Notes: generated from the sequence alone by a model not told the origin. 64,000 bases of DNA from JAICLK01 sp963742655 (GCA_963742655.1 CAVUMM010000005.1:1-64000), one strand, 5' to 3'; positions 32,635 to 41,666 are shown, numbered from the stretch's first letter. Numbers and translations are program-made.

Positions 32635-33849
32635 TTACCAGTTCTGTATCACGGAGCTGCGGCTTTTTAGCTCGTACTTACCTTGACTGAGCGTTTTGGC
32701 GCTCACCACTAACCGATATGGAATGCCTAATAAGTCTGCGTCTGCAAACTTCTCACCCGGGCGCACATCTCGTTCGTCATATAATACCTGAATCCCTGCA
32801 TCAGTCAAGGTTTTATATGCAGCGTCTGCAGCATCAGTCACCTCTGCTTCGTCGCCCAGTCGTGCCAGATATATTGTAAACGGTGCAATCGCTTCTGGCC
32901 AGACTAAGCCCTTATCGTCTGCCAGTAGCTCGGTAATCACACCTACCAATCGTGACGGGCCAATGCCGTAGCAACCCATTAGCACATTGTGTTCCTGACC
33001 GCTTTCATCGGTGAATGTCAGGTTGAGGGGGCCGGAGTATTTATCTTTGAGCGTAAAGATGTTGCCGACCTCGGCCGCTTTGACTTGTTCAAGTTCTTCG
33101 CGGTTAAGACTAAGCTCTTGTAGCACTTCGTCGGTAAAGACCTCTTCGTTGACCGCTAGTTTTTTATTTCGATCAAGATACAATGTGTCTTCGCCGGCAT
33201 CGGTAACTGTTTGGAATTCGTGGCTATACTGGCTGAACGCCCCGCCGCTCGCGAATGTCAGAAAGGTTTGCTCGCCAATACCGAGCCGTTCAAACACCCT
33301 AAAATATGCTTGCTTGATTTTTTCGTAGAGCTCATCGTGCTCCTCGGGCGTGCGTGCAAAACTGTACATATCCTTCATCAGGAATTCGCGACCGCGCATC
33401 ACGCCGCTTTTGGCGCGGGTTTCATTGCGAAATTTAGTCTGGATTTGGTATGCCAGAAATGGCAGATCCTTATAGCTGCTAACGAATGATTTAGCGGCAC
33501 GCACCAGCGGTTCTTCGTGCGTCCAGCCCAAACCAAGTTCTGTCTGGTTCTTAAGTTTCGTTTTGAACCATACGTCAACCGCTTCGTCACTCCACCGGCC
33601 TGTCGTTTTCCATATCTCCGGATCTTGCAGCGCCGTGAGTTTGAGCTCCTGACCGCCAATAGCGTCCATCTCTTCACGGATGACCATATTAATATTTTCA
33701 AGCACCCGCAAACCGAGCGGCAAGAAGGTATATACGCCGGCCATTTCTTTGTGGACATAGCCGGCTTGAATTAATAGTTTGGCGTTTTTGGATGTCTCGT
33801 CTGCGGGGACGGTTTTACTCGTTTTCGTGAACAGCTGCGACATTCTCAT
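32635..33849 (-). CDS. proS: Prolyl-tRNA synthetase, compact form
   Basis: Class II synthetase of 404 aa, shorter than the bacterial form of about 570 aa because the editing INS domain is missing between motifs 2 and 3. Motif 1 region GVYTFLPLGLRVLENI, motif 2 TKFRNETRAKSGVMRGREFLMKD, and motif 3 GCYGIGPSRLVGVITE are present. The C-terminal anticodon domain (LYDERDVRPGEKFADADLLG) is normal. Loss of INS predicts no cis hydrolysis of mischarged Ala-tRNA-Pro. Frame intact. Confidence 0.93.
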   Translation of the reverse strand: MRMSQLFTKTSKTVPADETSKNAKLLIQAGYVHKEMAGVYTFLPLGLRVLENINMVIREEMDAIGGQELKLTALQDPEIWKTTGRWSDEAVDVWFKTKLKNQTELGLGWTHEEPLVRAAKSFVSSYKDLPFLAYQIQTKFRNETRAKSGVMRGREFLMKDMYSFARTPEEHDELYEKIKQAYFRVFERLGIGEQTFLTFASGGAFSQYSHEFQTVTDAGEDTLYLDRNKKLAVNEEVFTDEVLQELSLNREELEQVKAAEVGNIFTLKDKYSGPLNLTFTDESGQEHNVLMGCYGIGPSRLVGVITELLADDKGLVWPEAIAPFTIYLARLGDEAEVTDAADAAYKTLTDAGIQVLYDERDVRPGEKFADADLLGIPYRLVVSAKTLSQGKYELKSRSSVIQNW

Positions 33850-33987
33850 AATTGTTACTCCTTCTCGGTCCTTCTGAAAATAAATGTGCGTGTACTACAA
33901 AGAATGCTTCGGCCTGGCGGCCGGCATTGATGCTGCGCAAATGGTTGAGTAATAACTATACATGTCGGATCTGAGAAGTATTGTAAC

Positions 33988-34794
33988 CTAGTGCACGTGA
34001 AAAATAAACAGACTCGCGAATGCCAAACCGTTTTTGAGCCCGTGCACGCCCATGCCAGCCCACAGCCGGCCGGTCTTTTCGCGCAGGAAACATAGCACGA
34101 ACGACAGAATTAGGGTGTCGATGCCGGCAACCCACAACAAGCCGCCGCCGTCGCCTTCCAGCAAATGCGGAGCGGCAAACAATATGCTGGTGCCAAGTGT
34201 CGCAATCACGAACCCGAATTTGCGCCGAAAACCAGTAAATACAAACCCGCGGAAAATAATTTCCTCTGCAAACGGCGGCAGGATAACCAGGCTGACAAAC
34301 GCCATCACTAAAGTCGCAGTCGTGGTAGCATTCTGAAAACCAACGTCTTGTTGCTGATTTACATTCAGTGATGGAACCAGTTGTTTGACGATAGCCAATA
34401 ACACAAGGTACATCACAAAATACACGGCAAAGCCGACGAGCGCGTACAAAATATCCTTCAGCATTGGACGTAATAATCCAATGGTACGCACGGCCGCTTT
34501 GTAGTATTTCAGCACAAGCCACACGATGCCCAGAGCCATAGCCTCGACGAAAAATGTGTATACGAATTGAGCGGGAATAGAACCGGTCAGCCAGTCGTTT
34601 GTCTGGCTACTCGACCACTGCTTAGAATTCCCATACGCGAACAACAGCGCACCGACGATCACTTGCGGGATCACGTAAATTACAATCGCCCACAACGTCG
34701 CCCCGATCGGCCCCCACAGTTTTGGGGAGCCGGAAGCTGGGAGCTGGGAATTTGGAGCATCAATTTGATCGCGATTGTTTGAGCGATTACTCAT
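33988..34794 (-). CDS. CPBP-family intramembrane protease (CAAX protease-like)
   Basis: A 268-aa polytopic protein with about seven hydrophobic segments. The glutamate pair and arginine of motif 1 appear in PPFAEEIIFRGFVF, the His of motif 2 in FAAPHLLEG, and motif 3 in MGVHGLKNGLAF. These residues form the intramembrane metal-dependent site of the ABI/CPBP family (CAAX prenyl protease and bacteriocin self-immunity proteins). The natural substrate in bacteria is usually unknown. It lies between rseP and proS in the same direction. Confidence 0.8.
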   Translation of the reverse strand: MSNRSNNRDQIDAPNSQLPASGSPKLWGPIGATLWAIVIYVIPQVIVGALLFAYGNSKQWSSSQTNDWLTGSIPAQFVYTFFVEAMALGIVWLVLKYYKAAVRTIGLLRPMLKDILYALVGFAVYFVMYLVLLAIVKQLVPSLNVNQQQDVGFQNATTTATLVMAFVSLVILPPFAEEIIFRGFVFTGFRRKFGFVIATLGTSILFAAPHLLEGDGGGLLWVAGIDTLILSFVLCFLREKTGRLWAGMGVHGLKNGLAFASLFIFHVH

Positions 34795-34823
34795 TTACAT
34801 CCTCAATATCTGGTGACGTTAAT

Positions 34824-34941
34824 GGCCTGCATAGGATGGTGCAGTGTGAGTGAAGGCTGAGCATCGGAGCGCAGCGTACTTGTTGGTACGGTAGCACCGA
34901 AGCGCAAGCGTTCGCTCGCAATGTGCCGTTCTATGCAGGCC
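34824..34941. repeat. 118-bp hairpin element between rseP and the CPBP protease gene
   Basis: Perfect 11-bp inverted ends, GGCCTGCATAG (34824-34834) and CTATGCAGGCC (34931-34941). The interior has further pairing (GTAC repeats, CGCAGCG and AAGCGCAAGCG). It resembles a MITE or a structured RNA element, and also separates two genes that could otherwise be co-transcribed. Confidence 0.5.
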
Positions 34942-34944
34942 CGC

Positions 34945-36120
34945 CTAGAAGAAGCGTTTGACATCGACAATTGTTATAAGGGCAATAAGGCCAAGTAAAA
35001 ATGCGAAACTCGTACCATACACCCAGTCTTCGACCTGCCGTGAAACTTTCTTGTGGAAGGCCCGCGCGACGAGCGTGACGAATATCTTGCCTCCATCCAG
35101 CGCCGGAATCGGCAGAATGTTCATGATGGCCAGCGTCAGCGAAATCACCGCCACGATCATCAGCATCAACTGAAAGCCGAGCGCGCTGCCGTCTTTCAGG
35201 ATGACAAATATTCCGACCGGGCCCGAAACCTGGCTGCTCGCCTCTGTTTGTCCGGCCTGCCGAGCGGTCTGGTTGCTCGTCGCCAAACCGGCGATGGTTG
35301 AGCCGAGCCCCTTGATGGCCGTGCCGAGCCCCTCGAATGTGAGCACCGTAAATTGCTTCGATATCCCCAGTGCAACTATCGGCGCCGACCAGGTCGAGCG
35401 CTGCAACGTATACTCCGTGGGCGAAATTCCCAAATATCCTTTCGGCTTGCTCGTTTTCTGGCTGGCGGCAACGACTTGTTTGCTCAGCAGCGTCACGGTC
35501 GCTTGCTTGGTCTGATTTTTACGCATATACGTCACCACGACTGTTTGACCGGCCAGCTCTTTGGTGGCTGGCCGGAGCGCGTTCGCGTTAGCGATTTTAT
35601 GTACGTCCCCGGGGTGATTGACCGGCGCGATCGCGACCAGCTGATCGCGCGGCTGCAGGCCGATTTTCGCGGCAGGCGATCCATGTAACACATCACCGAC
35701 CAGTACTTCGCGTTTGGCGACTTTCGTATCGGAACCCACGGTAAATTGATTGTCGATAAGCTGCGGCATGCCGATCCAGGCCAAAGCCGTGAACAACACC
35801 AGCGCGACCGCGAGATTCATCACCACGCCGGCCGCCATGATTCGCATTTTTACCCCGAGGCTGGCCGCGCCGAAACTGCCCTTGCCGGTGTCCGCATCAT
35901 GCTCGCCTTTCAGCCGTACGAAGCCGCCCAGCGGCAGCCAGTTCACGCTTAATATAAATCCGCCTTTCACTTTTCGACCGAACACCCGCGGCGGAAATCC
36001 CAATCCGAATTCCTCGACATCCACTCCGTTGCGCCGCGCGACTATAAAATGCCCCCACTCATGCACCAGTACCAAACCGACGAACAGCACAAGTCCTAAT
36101 ATAAGTAAAAATACACCCAT
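34945..36120 (-). CDS. rseP: Site-2 intramembrane zinc protease
   Basis: Member of the RseP/SpoIVFB family, 391 aa. The zinc motif HEWGH is at residues 20-24 in the first helix (LVLVHEWGHFIVARRNG). One PDZ domain lies at about 135-215. The second metal-site motif is PIPALDGGKIF near residue 345 (usually LDGG). Family members cut anti-sigma factors and leftover signal peptides within the membrane. It starts directly after the stop of uppS with no gap, the order seen in many bacteria after cdsA and dxr, both of which are missing here. Confidence 0.92.
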   Translation of the reverse strand: MGVFLLILGLVLFVGLVLVHEWGHFIVARRNGVDVEEFGLGFPPRVFGRKVKGGFILSVNWLPLGGFVRLKGEHDADTGKGSFGAASLGVKMRIMAAGVVMNLAVALVLFTALAWIGMPQLIDNQFTVGSDTKVAKREVLVGDVLHGSPAAKIGLQPRDQLVAIAPVNHPGDVHKIANANALRPATKELAGQTVVVTYMRKNQTKQATVTLLSKQVVAASQKTSKPKGYLGISPTEYTLQRSTWSAPIVALGISKQFTVLTFEGLGTAIKGLGSTIAGLATSNQTARQAGQTEASSQVSGPVGIFVILKDGSALGFQLMLMIVAVISLTLAIMNILPIPALDGGKIFVTLVARAFHKKVSRQVEDWVYGTSFAFLLGLIALITIVDVKRFF

Positions 36121-36828
36121 CTACTTGCCGAACCTCCGTTTTCGTTTAGCATAGTCTGCCAGCACCGCGCCGAGCGCCTGTTCGTCAAAGTCCGGAAAGT
36201 ACGCCTGTGCGAATGCCAGCTCGCTGTAGGCCGATTCCCATAGCATGAAGTTGCTCAGACGCTGCTCGCCCGAGGTGCGAATCACCAAATCCAGCGGCGG
36301 CACATCAGGCGCGTACAAATATTTGGCAATCATGTCCGCTGTTATATCCTCTGCGGCAATGCCGGCGGCGGCAATGCGCTTGGCGGCTTCGACGATTTCC
36401 TGCTGGCCGCCGTAATCCAGGCACAGCAGCAGCGTGCCGCGCGTGTTGTTTTCGGTGAGTTTTTCGGCGTCATGGATGGCGGTAAGCAAAGCCGCGCCGA
36501 GTTTGGCCTTCGACCCGATCACCCGCACACGAATTCCCTCGCGGTGAAATTCGTTCAGCTCGTGTCTTAAAATCCACCTGAGCAATTTCATCAAATCGCG
36601 CACTTCCTGCTGGTCGCGCTGCCAATTTTCGGTAGAAAAAACATACGCCGAAACATAGCGCACGCCATATTTGATGGCGGCTTTGCACACCGTCTTCAGA
36701 TTTTTGTAACCCTGCCGGTGGCCCTGCGCCACGGTTTTGCCGTGTTCGCGGGCCCAGCGCCGGTTCCCGTCAACAATCAGGCCGAGATGTGTCGGCACCG
36801 CCATATTACTAGCTTCTGTCATGGTCAT
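36121..36828 (-). CDS. uppS: Undecaprenyl diphosphate synthase
   Basis: Cis-prenyltransferase that makes the C55 carrier lipid for peptidoglycan. GLIVDGNRRWAREHG with catalytic D20 is at the N-terminus. VSAYVFSTENWQRDQQEV and the C-terminal DLVIRTSGEQRLSNFMLWES are the diphosphate-binding blocks. The length of 235 aa is normal. It is placed between frr and rseP in a compact operon, so wall lipid synthesis and ribosome recycling are co-expressed. cdsA, which usually follows, is not present. Confidence 0.95.
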   Translation of the reverse strand: MTMTEASNMAVPTHLGLIVDGNRRWAREHGKTVAQGHRQGYKNLKTVCKAAIKYGVRYVSAYVFSTENWQRDQQEVRDLMKLLRWILRHELNEFHREGIRVRVIGSKAKLGAALLTAIHDAEKLTENNTRGTLLLCLDYGGQQEIVEAAKRIAAAGIAAEDITADMIAKYLYAPDVPPLDLVIRTSGEQRLSNFMLWESAYSELAFAQAYFPDFDEQALGAVLADYAKRKRRFGK

Positions 36829-36875
36829 TATATTATATCAACCCGCGTACAATTCCATGTGGGTTTGAATTTAAT

Positions 36876-37439
36876 TTAAACCGTTAGTATTTCTTGCTCT
36901 TTAGATTTAGCCAGCTGATCCACAGCTTGCTTTTGCTGGCTCATCAAATCGTCGATTTGTTTCTCAACTCGTTTAACATCATCCTCGCCAATGGATTTGT
37001 CTTTCTTGGCATTGTCGGCGGCACGCAGCGCGTCATGGCGGGCGTTGCGCATGGAAATCATGCAATCTTCGACTTTTTCGCCGATTTGTTTGGCCAGTTC
37101 GCGGCGGCGCTCCTCAGTTAATGGCGGAATCGGAACGCGGACCACACGGCCATCGTCGGTCGGGTTTAGACCTAAGCTTTGATTGTTGCGAATCGCCGTT
37201 GCAATTGCCTGCAAATTATTCGGATCAAACGGCGTGATCTGCAGCAGCTGTGACTCCGGCGCGATTATCGTGGCCGTCTGGTTCAGCGGCATCTGCGTTC
37301 CGTACACCTCGACCACCACACCATCAAGCATGCTCGGATGAGCCCGTCCGGTCCGGAGTTTTTTAAGCTCGTTCTGCAAATGCTCGGTGGCCGCGTCTAA
37401 TTTTTTCTTAACGTCCTCAACAATTTGGTTTGGGTTCAT
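36876..37439 (-). CDS. frr: Ribosome recycling factor
   Basis: A 187-aa RRF with the full family pattern: VEDVKKKLDAATEHLQNELKKLRTGRAHPSMLDG, TITPFDPN-like QITPFDPNNLQAI, and the C-terminal helix DDVKRVEKQIDDL. It splits post-termination ribosomes with EF-G. pyrH, which often precedes it, is not found; the space upstream toward tsf carries genes on the opposite strand. Confidence 0.95.
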   Translation of the reverse strand: MNPNQIVEDVKKKLDAATEHLQNELKKLRTGRAHPSMLDGVVVEVYGTQMPLNQTATIIAPESQLLQITPFDPNNLQAIATAIRNNQSLGLNPTDDGRVVRVPIPPLTEERRRELAKQIGEKVEDCMISMRNARHDALRAADNAKKDKSIGEDDVKRVEKQIDDLMSQQKQAVDQLAKSKEQEILTV

Positions 37440-37635
37440 TCGTTCTCCTTGATTTCAATTCTACACGTTTTTAGTAAAAAGAATCTAAAATCGAGCAGTA
37501 CTTTCAATTTGTGCACCCGCAAAAATTAGTTTATTGTTGCATTGTCAACCGGAGGGTTGATACGGACAACTGGAGGGTTTCATACTCTTTAACCGCTTTA
37601 TCGGCGACACGTCGGTGGCGGGGGGTGAGTTCGCA

Positions 37636-38067
37636 ATGCTGATGGTCGCACTGATCTTTGGTGTGATTGCGGCTACCGCACTCATCCTCTTCATCATCTT
37701 CCTGATAGCGAAGTTTGGCTACAGGAAGGAGGTCAACGTCGCGCTCGTCACGACCGGAGTTATCGCGGGTGTTTGCCTGATCCTTGGCATGATCTTCGGT
37801 AATGCCGGCTGGCAGATGGCTCGCGGCCGCGCAACCACCCCGGCTGCATACCAGCAGCTGAAGGCGCAGGGATACGACGTCGTCGACCTCAGCGTCAGCG
37901 AAGGATGGGCGCAGGTGATTCTGCCCGGCGGGTGTATCGCGAACTTCGACCTATACCAGCGGACCCAATACGGGGTTCTATGTGACCCAACATGGCGCAG
38001 CAGTACCCGCCGGCCGGGCAAGCTGCCACTGACGGCGGCACCGCGCGGTGGGGCGAGCCGACTCTAG
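37636..38067 (+). CDS. Membrane protein of unknown function; paralogue of the 39235 gene
   Basis: GGGGGTGAG precedes the ATG at 37636; a GTG at 37615 is an alternative start. Two hydrophobic helices (LMVALIFGVIAATALILFIIFLI and VALVTTGVIAGVCLILGMIF) are followed by an exported domain: ARGRATTPAAYQQLKAQGYD, VSEGWAQVILPGGCIANF, QYGVLCDP. The same order (two helices, then a GRAxT-like start, QGF, a single Cys in a G-S/G-C turn) is seen in the 39235 product. Family unknown. It breaks the minus-strand tsf-frr cluster. A doubled GGAGGGTT..ATAC sequence lies upstream at about 37550-37580. Confidence 0.55.
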   Translation: MLMVALIFGVIAATALILFIIFLIAKFGYRKEVNVALVTTGVIAGVCLILGMIFGNAGWQMARGRATTPAAYQQLKAQGYDVVDLSVSEGWAQVILPGGCIANFDLYQRTQYGVLCDPTWRSSTRRPGKLPLTAAPRGGASRL

Positions 38068-38267
38068 CCATCATCATGGCTAACTGGCGCGGTTCGCCCC
38101 GGGAGGATGAGGACCCTTAATGTCCCGTGTCCGTAGCGGCGGCGCTGCATTTTTGTACCAACAAACCTGCCGCCCGCCGCCATCTTTCCAGTGTGTTGCT
38201 GCAGATTTTGCAACATCCCTAAAGTTCTTCGTTTTTTGCTACGGAAAAGCTTTAATCATGGCACGTT

Positions 38268-38294
38268 TTGACGTTTGATTGCTTTTGTTATAGA
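38268..38294 (+). promoter_or_regulatory. Promoter of the lipoprotein gene; likely leaderless
   Basis: TTGACG at 38268 and TATAGA at 38289 (spacer 15 nt, short). The ATG at 38305 lies 10 nt after the -10 element and no ribosome-binding site is present. Confidence 0.4.
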
Positions 38295-38304
38295 CTTTAC
38301 ACTC

Positions 38305-39063
38305 ATGAATCGGAGATTCGACCAATACCCCCGTCTTCGCCGTGGAATACTTATCGCCGGTATAATCGGTGCGTCGGCTTTGGCAGCGGCATGCTCAGGC
38401 AGAAGCGGCGATGCTGCCCCACCTGCATCAACTGCCGCTTCAGCACCGGCAGCGACCCAGCCGGAAGCAACCCCCTCCCAAGACACGAAAGCCGAAGCAT
38501 TACACACCGCAGAAACGTACCTGCAGCAGACCTCGATAGATAGCGCCAAGAAAATTATCGAGGATGCCAGCAGCCCAACCAGAGTTTGCGAACGTTATGA
38601 TACAGCTTCGATTGGCAATAAAGCACAGGAGCAAGCTAAGGGTTTAGTGGGCACATCGTTCCAGGAAATATTTATAAACTATGATACCGAAGGACACAGC
38701 GTAACTGTCAATTCCGGAAATAAGGATCATTGGATGTCTTTACACTTTAGCGTCAGGCCGAAATTTAACGACATGGACGCAATAATCGCGTATGGCGTTC
38801 GGCCGACGACATCAGACTTTCTCCACCTGTTCGCAGGCGATAATGTAACGCTTGAATCGGCCACGGCTGGCAGTGAGAACTATACTCACACAACAAGACG
38901 CCAGCCCGACGGTACTTTCGACTACAGCAATTCGGGGCCCCATTATAATACTCAGCCGTTTCATGTAGATGCAGCCAACCTAGACATATTGTACCGTGAG
39001 GCTCGCCGGCTTGATGCGGCAACGGCTGCCTTGAGTGCAGGACTTCAAGGAGCAGGAGCTTAG
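38305..39063 (+). CDS. Lipoprotein of unknown function
   Basis: From the ATG at 38305 the signal is basic (MNRRFDQYPRLRRG) then hydrophobic (ILIAGIIGASALAAAC), with a lipobox ALAAAC. After the modified Cys comes an Ala/Pro/Thr-rich spacer (residues 35-70), then a domain of about 180 residues with AETYLQQTSIDSAKKIIED and many Asp/Asn/Thr residues. It carries one more Cys (RVCERY). No known family. It lies between two paralogous membrane proteins on the same strand, so the three may form a functional surface set. An upstream in-frame start at 38275 is unlikely because it would precede the promoter. Confidence 0.65.
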   Translation: MNRRFDQYPRLRRGILIAGIIGASALAAACSGRSGDAAPPASTAASAPAATQPEATPSQDTKAEALHTAETYLQQTSIDSAKKIIEDASSPTRVCERYDTASIGNKAQEQAKGLVGTSFQEIFINYDTEGHSVTVNSGNKDHWMSLHFSVRPKFNDMDAIIAYGVRPTTSDFLHLFAGDNVTLESATAGSENYTHTTRRQPDGTFDYSNSGPHYNTQPFHVDAANLDILYREARRLDAATAALSAGLQGAGA

Positions 39064-39219
39064 AGCTTCAGCTCAATTATATAGGCGGAAGACAGGCTTA
39101 TTTCGCGAGCCGAATCGTTACACGCGGCTTACGACAAACATCCGATAATGGCCGGTCTAGTAAATCGGTTTTATCAGTTTATAATTTGATTACACTGCTA
39201 ACGTTAGGTTGGCACGAAC

Positions 39220-39746
39220 ATTCGGGAGGTAGCCGTGGATTTCGCCGGCGGCGAATGGGCAATTTGCGGTATCGGGATCGCCATCATTATTATCTACATA
39301 ATTTGCGAGATTATTGATGATGTATCGGGATGCATCGCATTCCTTGCCGTCATGACCGGAATCTGTTTCGTGGCGTCGAGCCTGTCGATGGGCCACAGCC
39401 GGGCTGACACTTTGTCGGCGATGCGCAACCTGCAACAGCAGGGATTCAGCGTCTTTGCCGCCAACACCAGCAACAAAACCGCGGTAGTTCAAAGCGGTGA
39501 CGGCAGCTGCATCACACAGGTTCGCATGGCCAAGAGAGACGGTGTGTGGTTTGTCGTCATTGACAAACATTATGCGCTGCCGCCCCAGGTCACGTGCCCA
39601 TCGCGATGAGTACCATATCGGAGATGAAACAGGGTCGAGCACCCGCGTCAGCCAGACGCGCGGAAGCTCCCCTGTGATGACCGGGCTCGAAGCGTTGAGC
39701 AATCAAATGCCAGCAACCCAAACCCGCAAGCCGATACCTCCCGAAT
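39220..39746. repeat. 12-bp inverted repeats flanking the 39235 gene
   Basis: ATTCGGGAGGTA at 39220-39231 and its complement at 39735-39746, with weaker matching (GTTGG) outside. The left copy contains the ribosome-binding site of the gene. The pair may be ends of a small non-autonomous element or chance. Confidence 0.35.
39235..39609 (+). CDS. Membrane protein of unknown function; paralogue of the 37636 gene
   Basis: GTG start at 39235, five bases after GGGAGG; TATAAT at 39180 is a likely -10. Two hydrophobic segments (WAICGIGIAIIIIYIICEII and CIAFLAVMTGICFVASSL) lead to HSRADTLSAMRNLQQQGFSV, then a domain with AVVQSGDGSCITQVRMAKRD and a final ALPPQVTC. The layout repeats that of the 37636 product at lower length (124 aa). 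The function is unknown. Flanked by 12-bp inverted repeats. Bases 39610-39767 hold no gene. Confidence 0.55.
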   Translation: MDFAGGEWAICGIGIAIIIIYIICEIIDDVSGCIAFLAVMTGICFVASSLSMGHSRADTLSAMRNLQQQGFSVFAANTSNKTAVVQSGDGSCITQVRMAKRDGVWFVVIDKHYALPPQVTCPSR

Positions 39747-39767
39747 CACAAACCAACATTGGATGAT

Positions 39768-40127
39768 TTACTGTTCCTCGGCCCCCTCGCCACCCGATCC
39801 TGGCACGGCACTATCAAGCGGGTAATCCGGTGCTTTATTCTTCGGATTCAGCGGACAGTTAATACACACGCCAGCTACATGTGCACCGACAGCAGCCACA
39901 ACTTGCCTGGCATACTCTGCCGTAACATCCGGCCTGTAGACACTATTTCTGCGCAGAACCTCTTGACCGTCACCGTCCTTAAAGGCACCGCAAGCAAAGT
40001 AGCCCACCACGTCTACACCGCTATATGAAGCGCTGCCGGGATGCAATACAACCTGCGCGTTGCCAATGCAATCTTCGGGCAACGCAACATCCGGTACGAT
40101 TGGGAGTTTTTTACGCCCTAGTCTCAT
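39768..40127 (-). CDS. Protein of unknown function downstream of tsf
   Basis: A 119-aa soluble protein starting 10 bp after the tsf stop, so it is probably the last gene of the rpsB-tsf operon. Four cysteines (EDCIGN, YFACGAF, GVCINCPLN) include a CxxC pair, which may bind zinc or form disulfides. An N-terminal basic stretch (MRLGRKKLPIVP) and an acidic Gly-rich tail (GSGGEGAEEQ) are notable. No family recognised. It occupies the site where pyrH is found in many bacteria but is not a kinase. Confidence 0.55.
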   Translation of the reverse strand: MRLGRKKLPIVPDVALPEDCIGNAQVVLHPGSASYSGVDVVGYFACGAFKDGDGQEVLRRNSVYRPDVTAEYARQVVAAVGAHVAGVCINCPLNPKNKAPDYPLDSAVPGSGGEGAEEQ

Positions 40128-40137
40128 GGGGATTATT

Positions 40138-40734
40138 TTACGCTACTTCGCCCAGCACCATGCGGTTGAAATGCCGCACCACGATGTTTTCGCCGAGTTT
40201 GGCGATATGTTCTTTGACGTAATCGCCGACTGTCTGGTCAGGATTTTTGATGAACGGCTGGTCCAGCAGACACTTTTCGGCAAAGTACTTTTTGAGCTGG
40301 CCTTCCACGATTTTGTCTATCATGTCGGCCGGTTTGCCATCCGCGGCGGCTTTTTCTTTAAATTCGGCAGAGACACGATCGCGCTCTTCGGCAGGCACGT
40401 CGTCAATGCTCACAAATTCCGGGGCAGATGCAGCCACGTGCAGGGCGATGTCGTGCGCAAGGTTTTTGAAATCATCGGTGCGCGTCACGAAATCAGTTTC
40501 GCAGTTTACCTCAACTAGCACGCCGATGCGGCCGCTATGCACGTAGGCTTCGATCAAACCTTCTCGGGCTTCGCGCTCACTCTTTTTATCGGCCTTGGTC
40601 AGGCCCTTCTTGCGCATGGCCTCAAGCGCTTTGTCGAAGTCACCGTTCGATTCGTCCAGCGCCTTTTTGGCATCAGTCATGCCCACGCCGGTTAGTTCGC
40701 GCAGCCGCTTGATTTCGTTAATATCTACAGCCAT
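40138..40734 (-). CDS. tsf: Elongation factor Ts
   Basis: A 198-aa EF-Ts, shorter than the E. coli type (283 aa), with the N-terminal UBA-like domain (IKRLRELTGVGMTDAKKALDE) and the TDFVTRTDDFKNLAHDIALHVAA core that recharges EF-Tu. One of the two core subdomains is missing, as in other compact bacterial EF-Ts proteins. Its ATG overlaps the rpsB stop as TAATG, so the two are coupled. Confidence 0.94.
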   Translation of the reverse strand: MAVDINEIKRLRELTGVGMTDAKKALDESNGDFDKALEAMRKKGLTKADKKSEREAREGLIEAYVHSGRIGVLVEVNCETDFVTRTDDFKNLAHDIALHVAASAPEFVSIDDVPAEERDRVSAEFKEKAAADGKPADMIDKIVEGQLKKYFAEKCLLDQPFIKNPDQTVGDYVKEHIAKLGENIVVRHFNRMVLGEVA

Positions 40735-41567
40735 TACTTTGCCTCCACCTCTTTAGCTTCGTCTTTGTCTGGTGCTGGCGCTGCTTTAAGCCGGGCAGCC
40801 TTGCCTTGCTCGATTGCTTGCTTCATATAATCAGCCATTAGCTGGATCGTTTTTATAGCATCATCGTTGCTTGGTATCGGGTAGGTCGCCAGGCTTGGGT
40901 CGGCATTGGTGTCAACCAGCGCCACGACTGGCACTCCCAATTTTCGAGCCTCCCTGACAGCATTCATGTCGTGGTTCACGTCAACTACAAATACAGCACC
41001 CGGACGGGCGGCCAGGTTTTTGATGCCGCCGTAGAGCGTGTTCATCTGGTCGATTTCTTCCTGGAACCGTTGCACCTCGAGCTTGCTGTATTTGTTGGCC
41101 AGCTCGCCGGTGGCCATTTTGGTTTCCAGATCTTTCAGGTGCTTTACGCGCCCGCCGATCGTCGGCCAGTTGGTCAGCATGCCACCAAGCCAGCGGTTCG
41201 TGACAAACGGCATACCGGTGTCTTCGGCCAATTTGGTGATAATGTCTTGTGCCTGGCGTTTTGTGCCGACCAACAGAATCTGCTTGCCTTCGCCCGCAGT
41301 TTTGGTGACGAATGCTAACGCATCCTCAAGCCCCGCGACAGTTTTGGTCAGGTCGATGATGTGGCTGCCGCCGCGTTTGCTATGGATATACGGCGCCATT
41401 TTAGGGTGCCAGCGGCTGGTCTTGTGTCCGAAATGCGCGCCAGATTCTAATAATTTCTTAATGTCTACCCCGTTAGAAACGTTGTTCGTCTCAGGGATAG
41501 ATTTTGTCTTTGGCTCTTTTACTTCGGGCTGTTCGTTTTTAACGGGATCTACTTCAGCAGTAGCCAT
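40734..41567 (-). CDS. rpsB: 30S ribosomal protein S2
   Basis: A 277-aa S2. The usual core is complete: KLLESGAHFGHKTSRWHPKM, IIDLTKTVAGLEDAL, TNRWLGGMLTNW and LVDTNADPSLATYPIPSNDD. An N-terminal acidic/Lys extension of about 35 residues (VKNEQPEVKEPKTKSIPE) and a C-terminal acidic tail are extra. A strong promoter lies about 100 nt upstream, leaving a leader that could host S2 feedback control. Confidence 0.96.
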   Translation of the reverse strand: MATAEVDPVKNEQPEVKEPKTKSIPETNNVSNGVDIKKLLESGAHFGHKTSRWHPKMAPYIHSKRGGSHIIDLTKTVAGLEDALAFVTKTAGEGKQILLVGTKRQAQDIITKLAEDTGMPFVTNRWLGGMLTNWPTIGGRVKHLKDLETKMATGELANKYSKLEVQRFQEEIDQMNTLYGGIKNLAARPGAVFVVDVNHDMNAVREARKLGVPVVALVDTNADPSLATYPIPSNDDAIKTIQLMADYMKQAIEQGKAARLKAAPAPDKDEAKEVEAK

Positions 41568-41666
41568 GACTCAAATCCTTTCTCTTCGATTGGGCGCCCG
41601 CTGGCTCCTGCACGGAAATCCAACGAGAGGATCAAACCCCAACCTGCTTAATTAATGGTGATTTAA

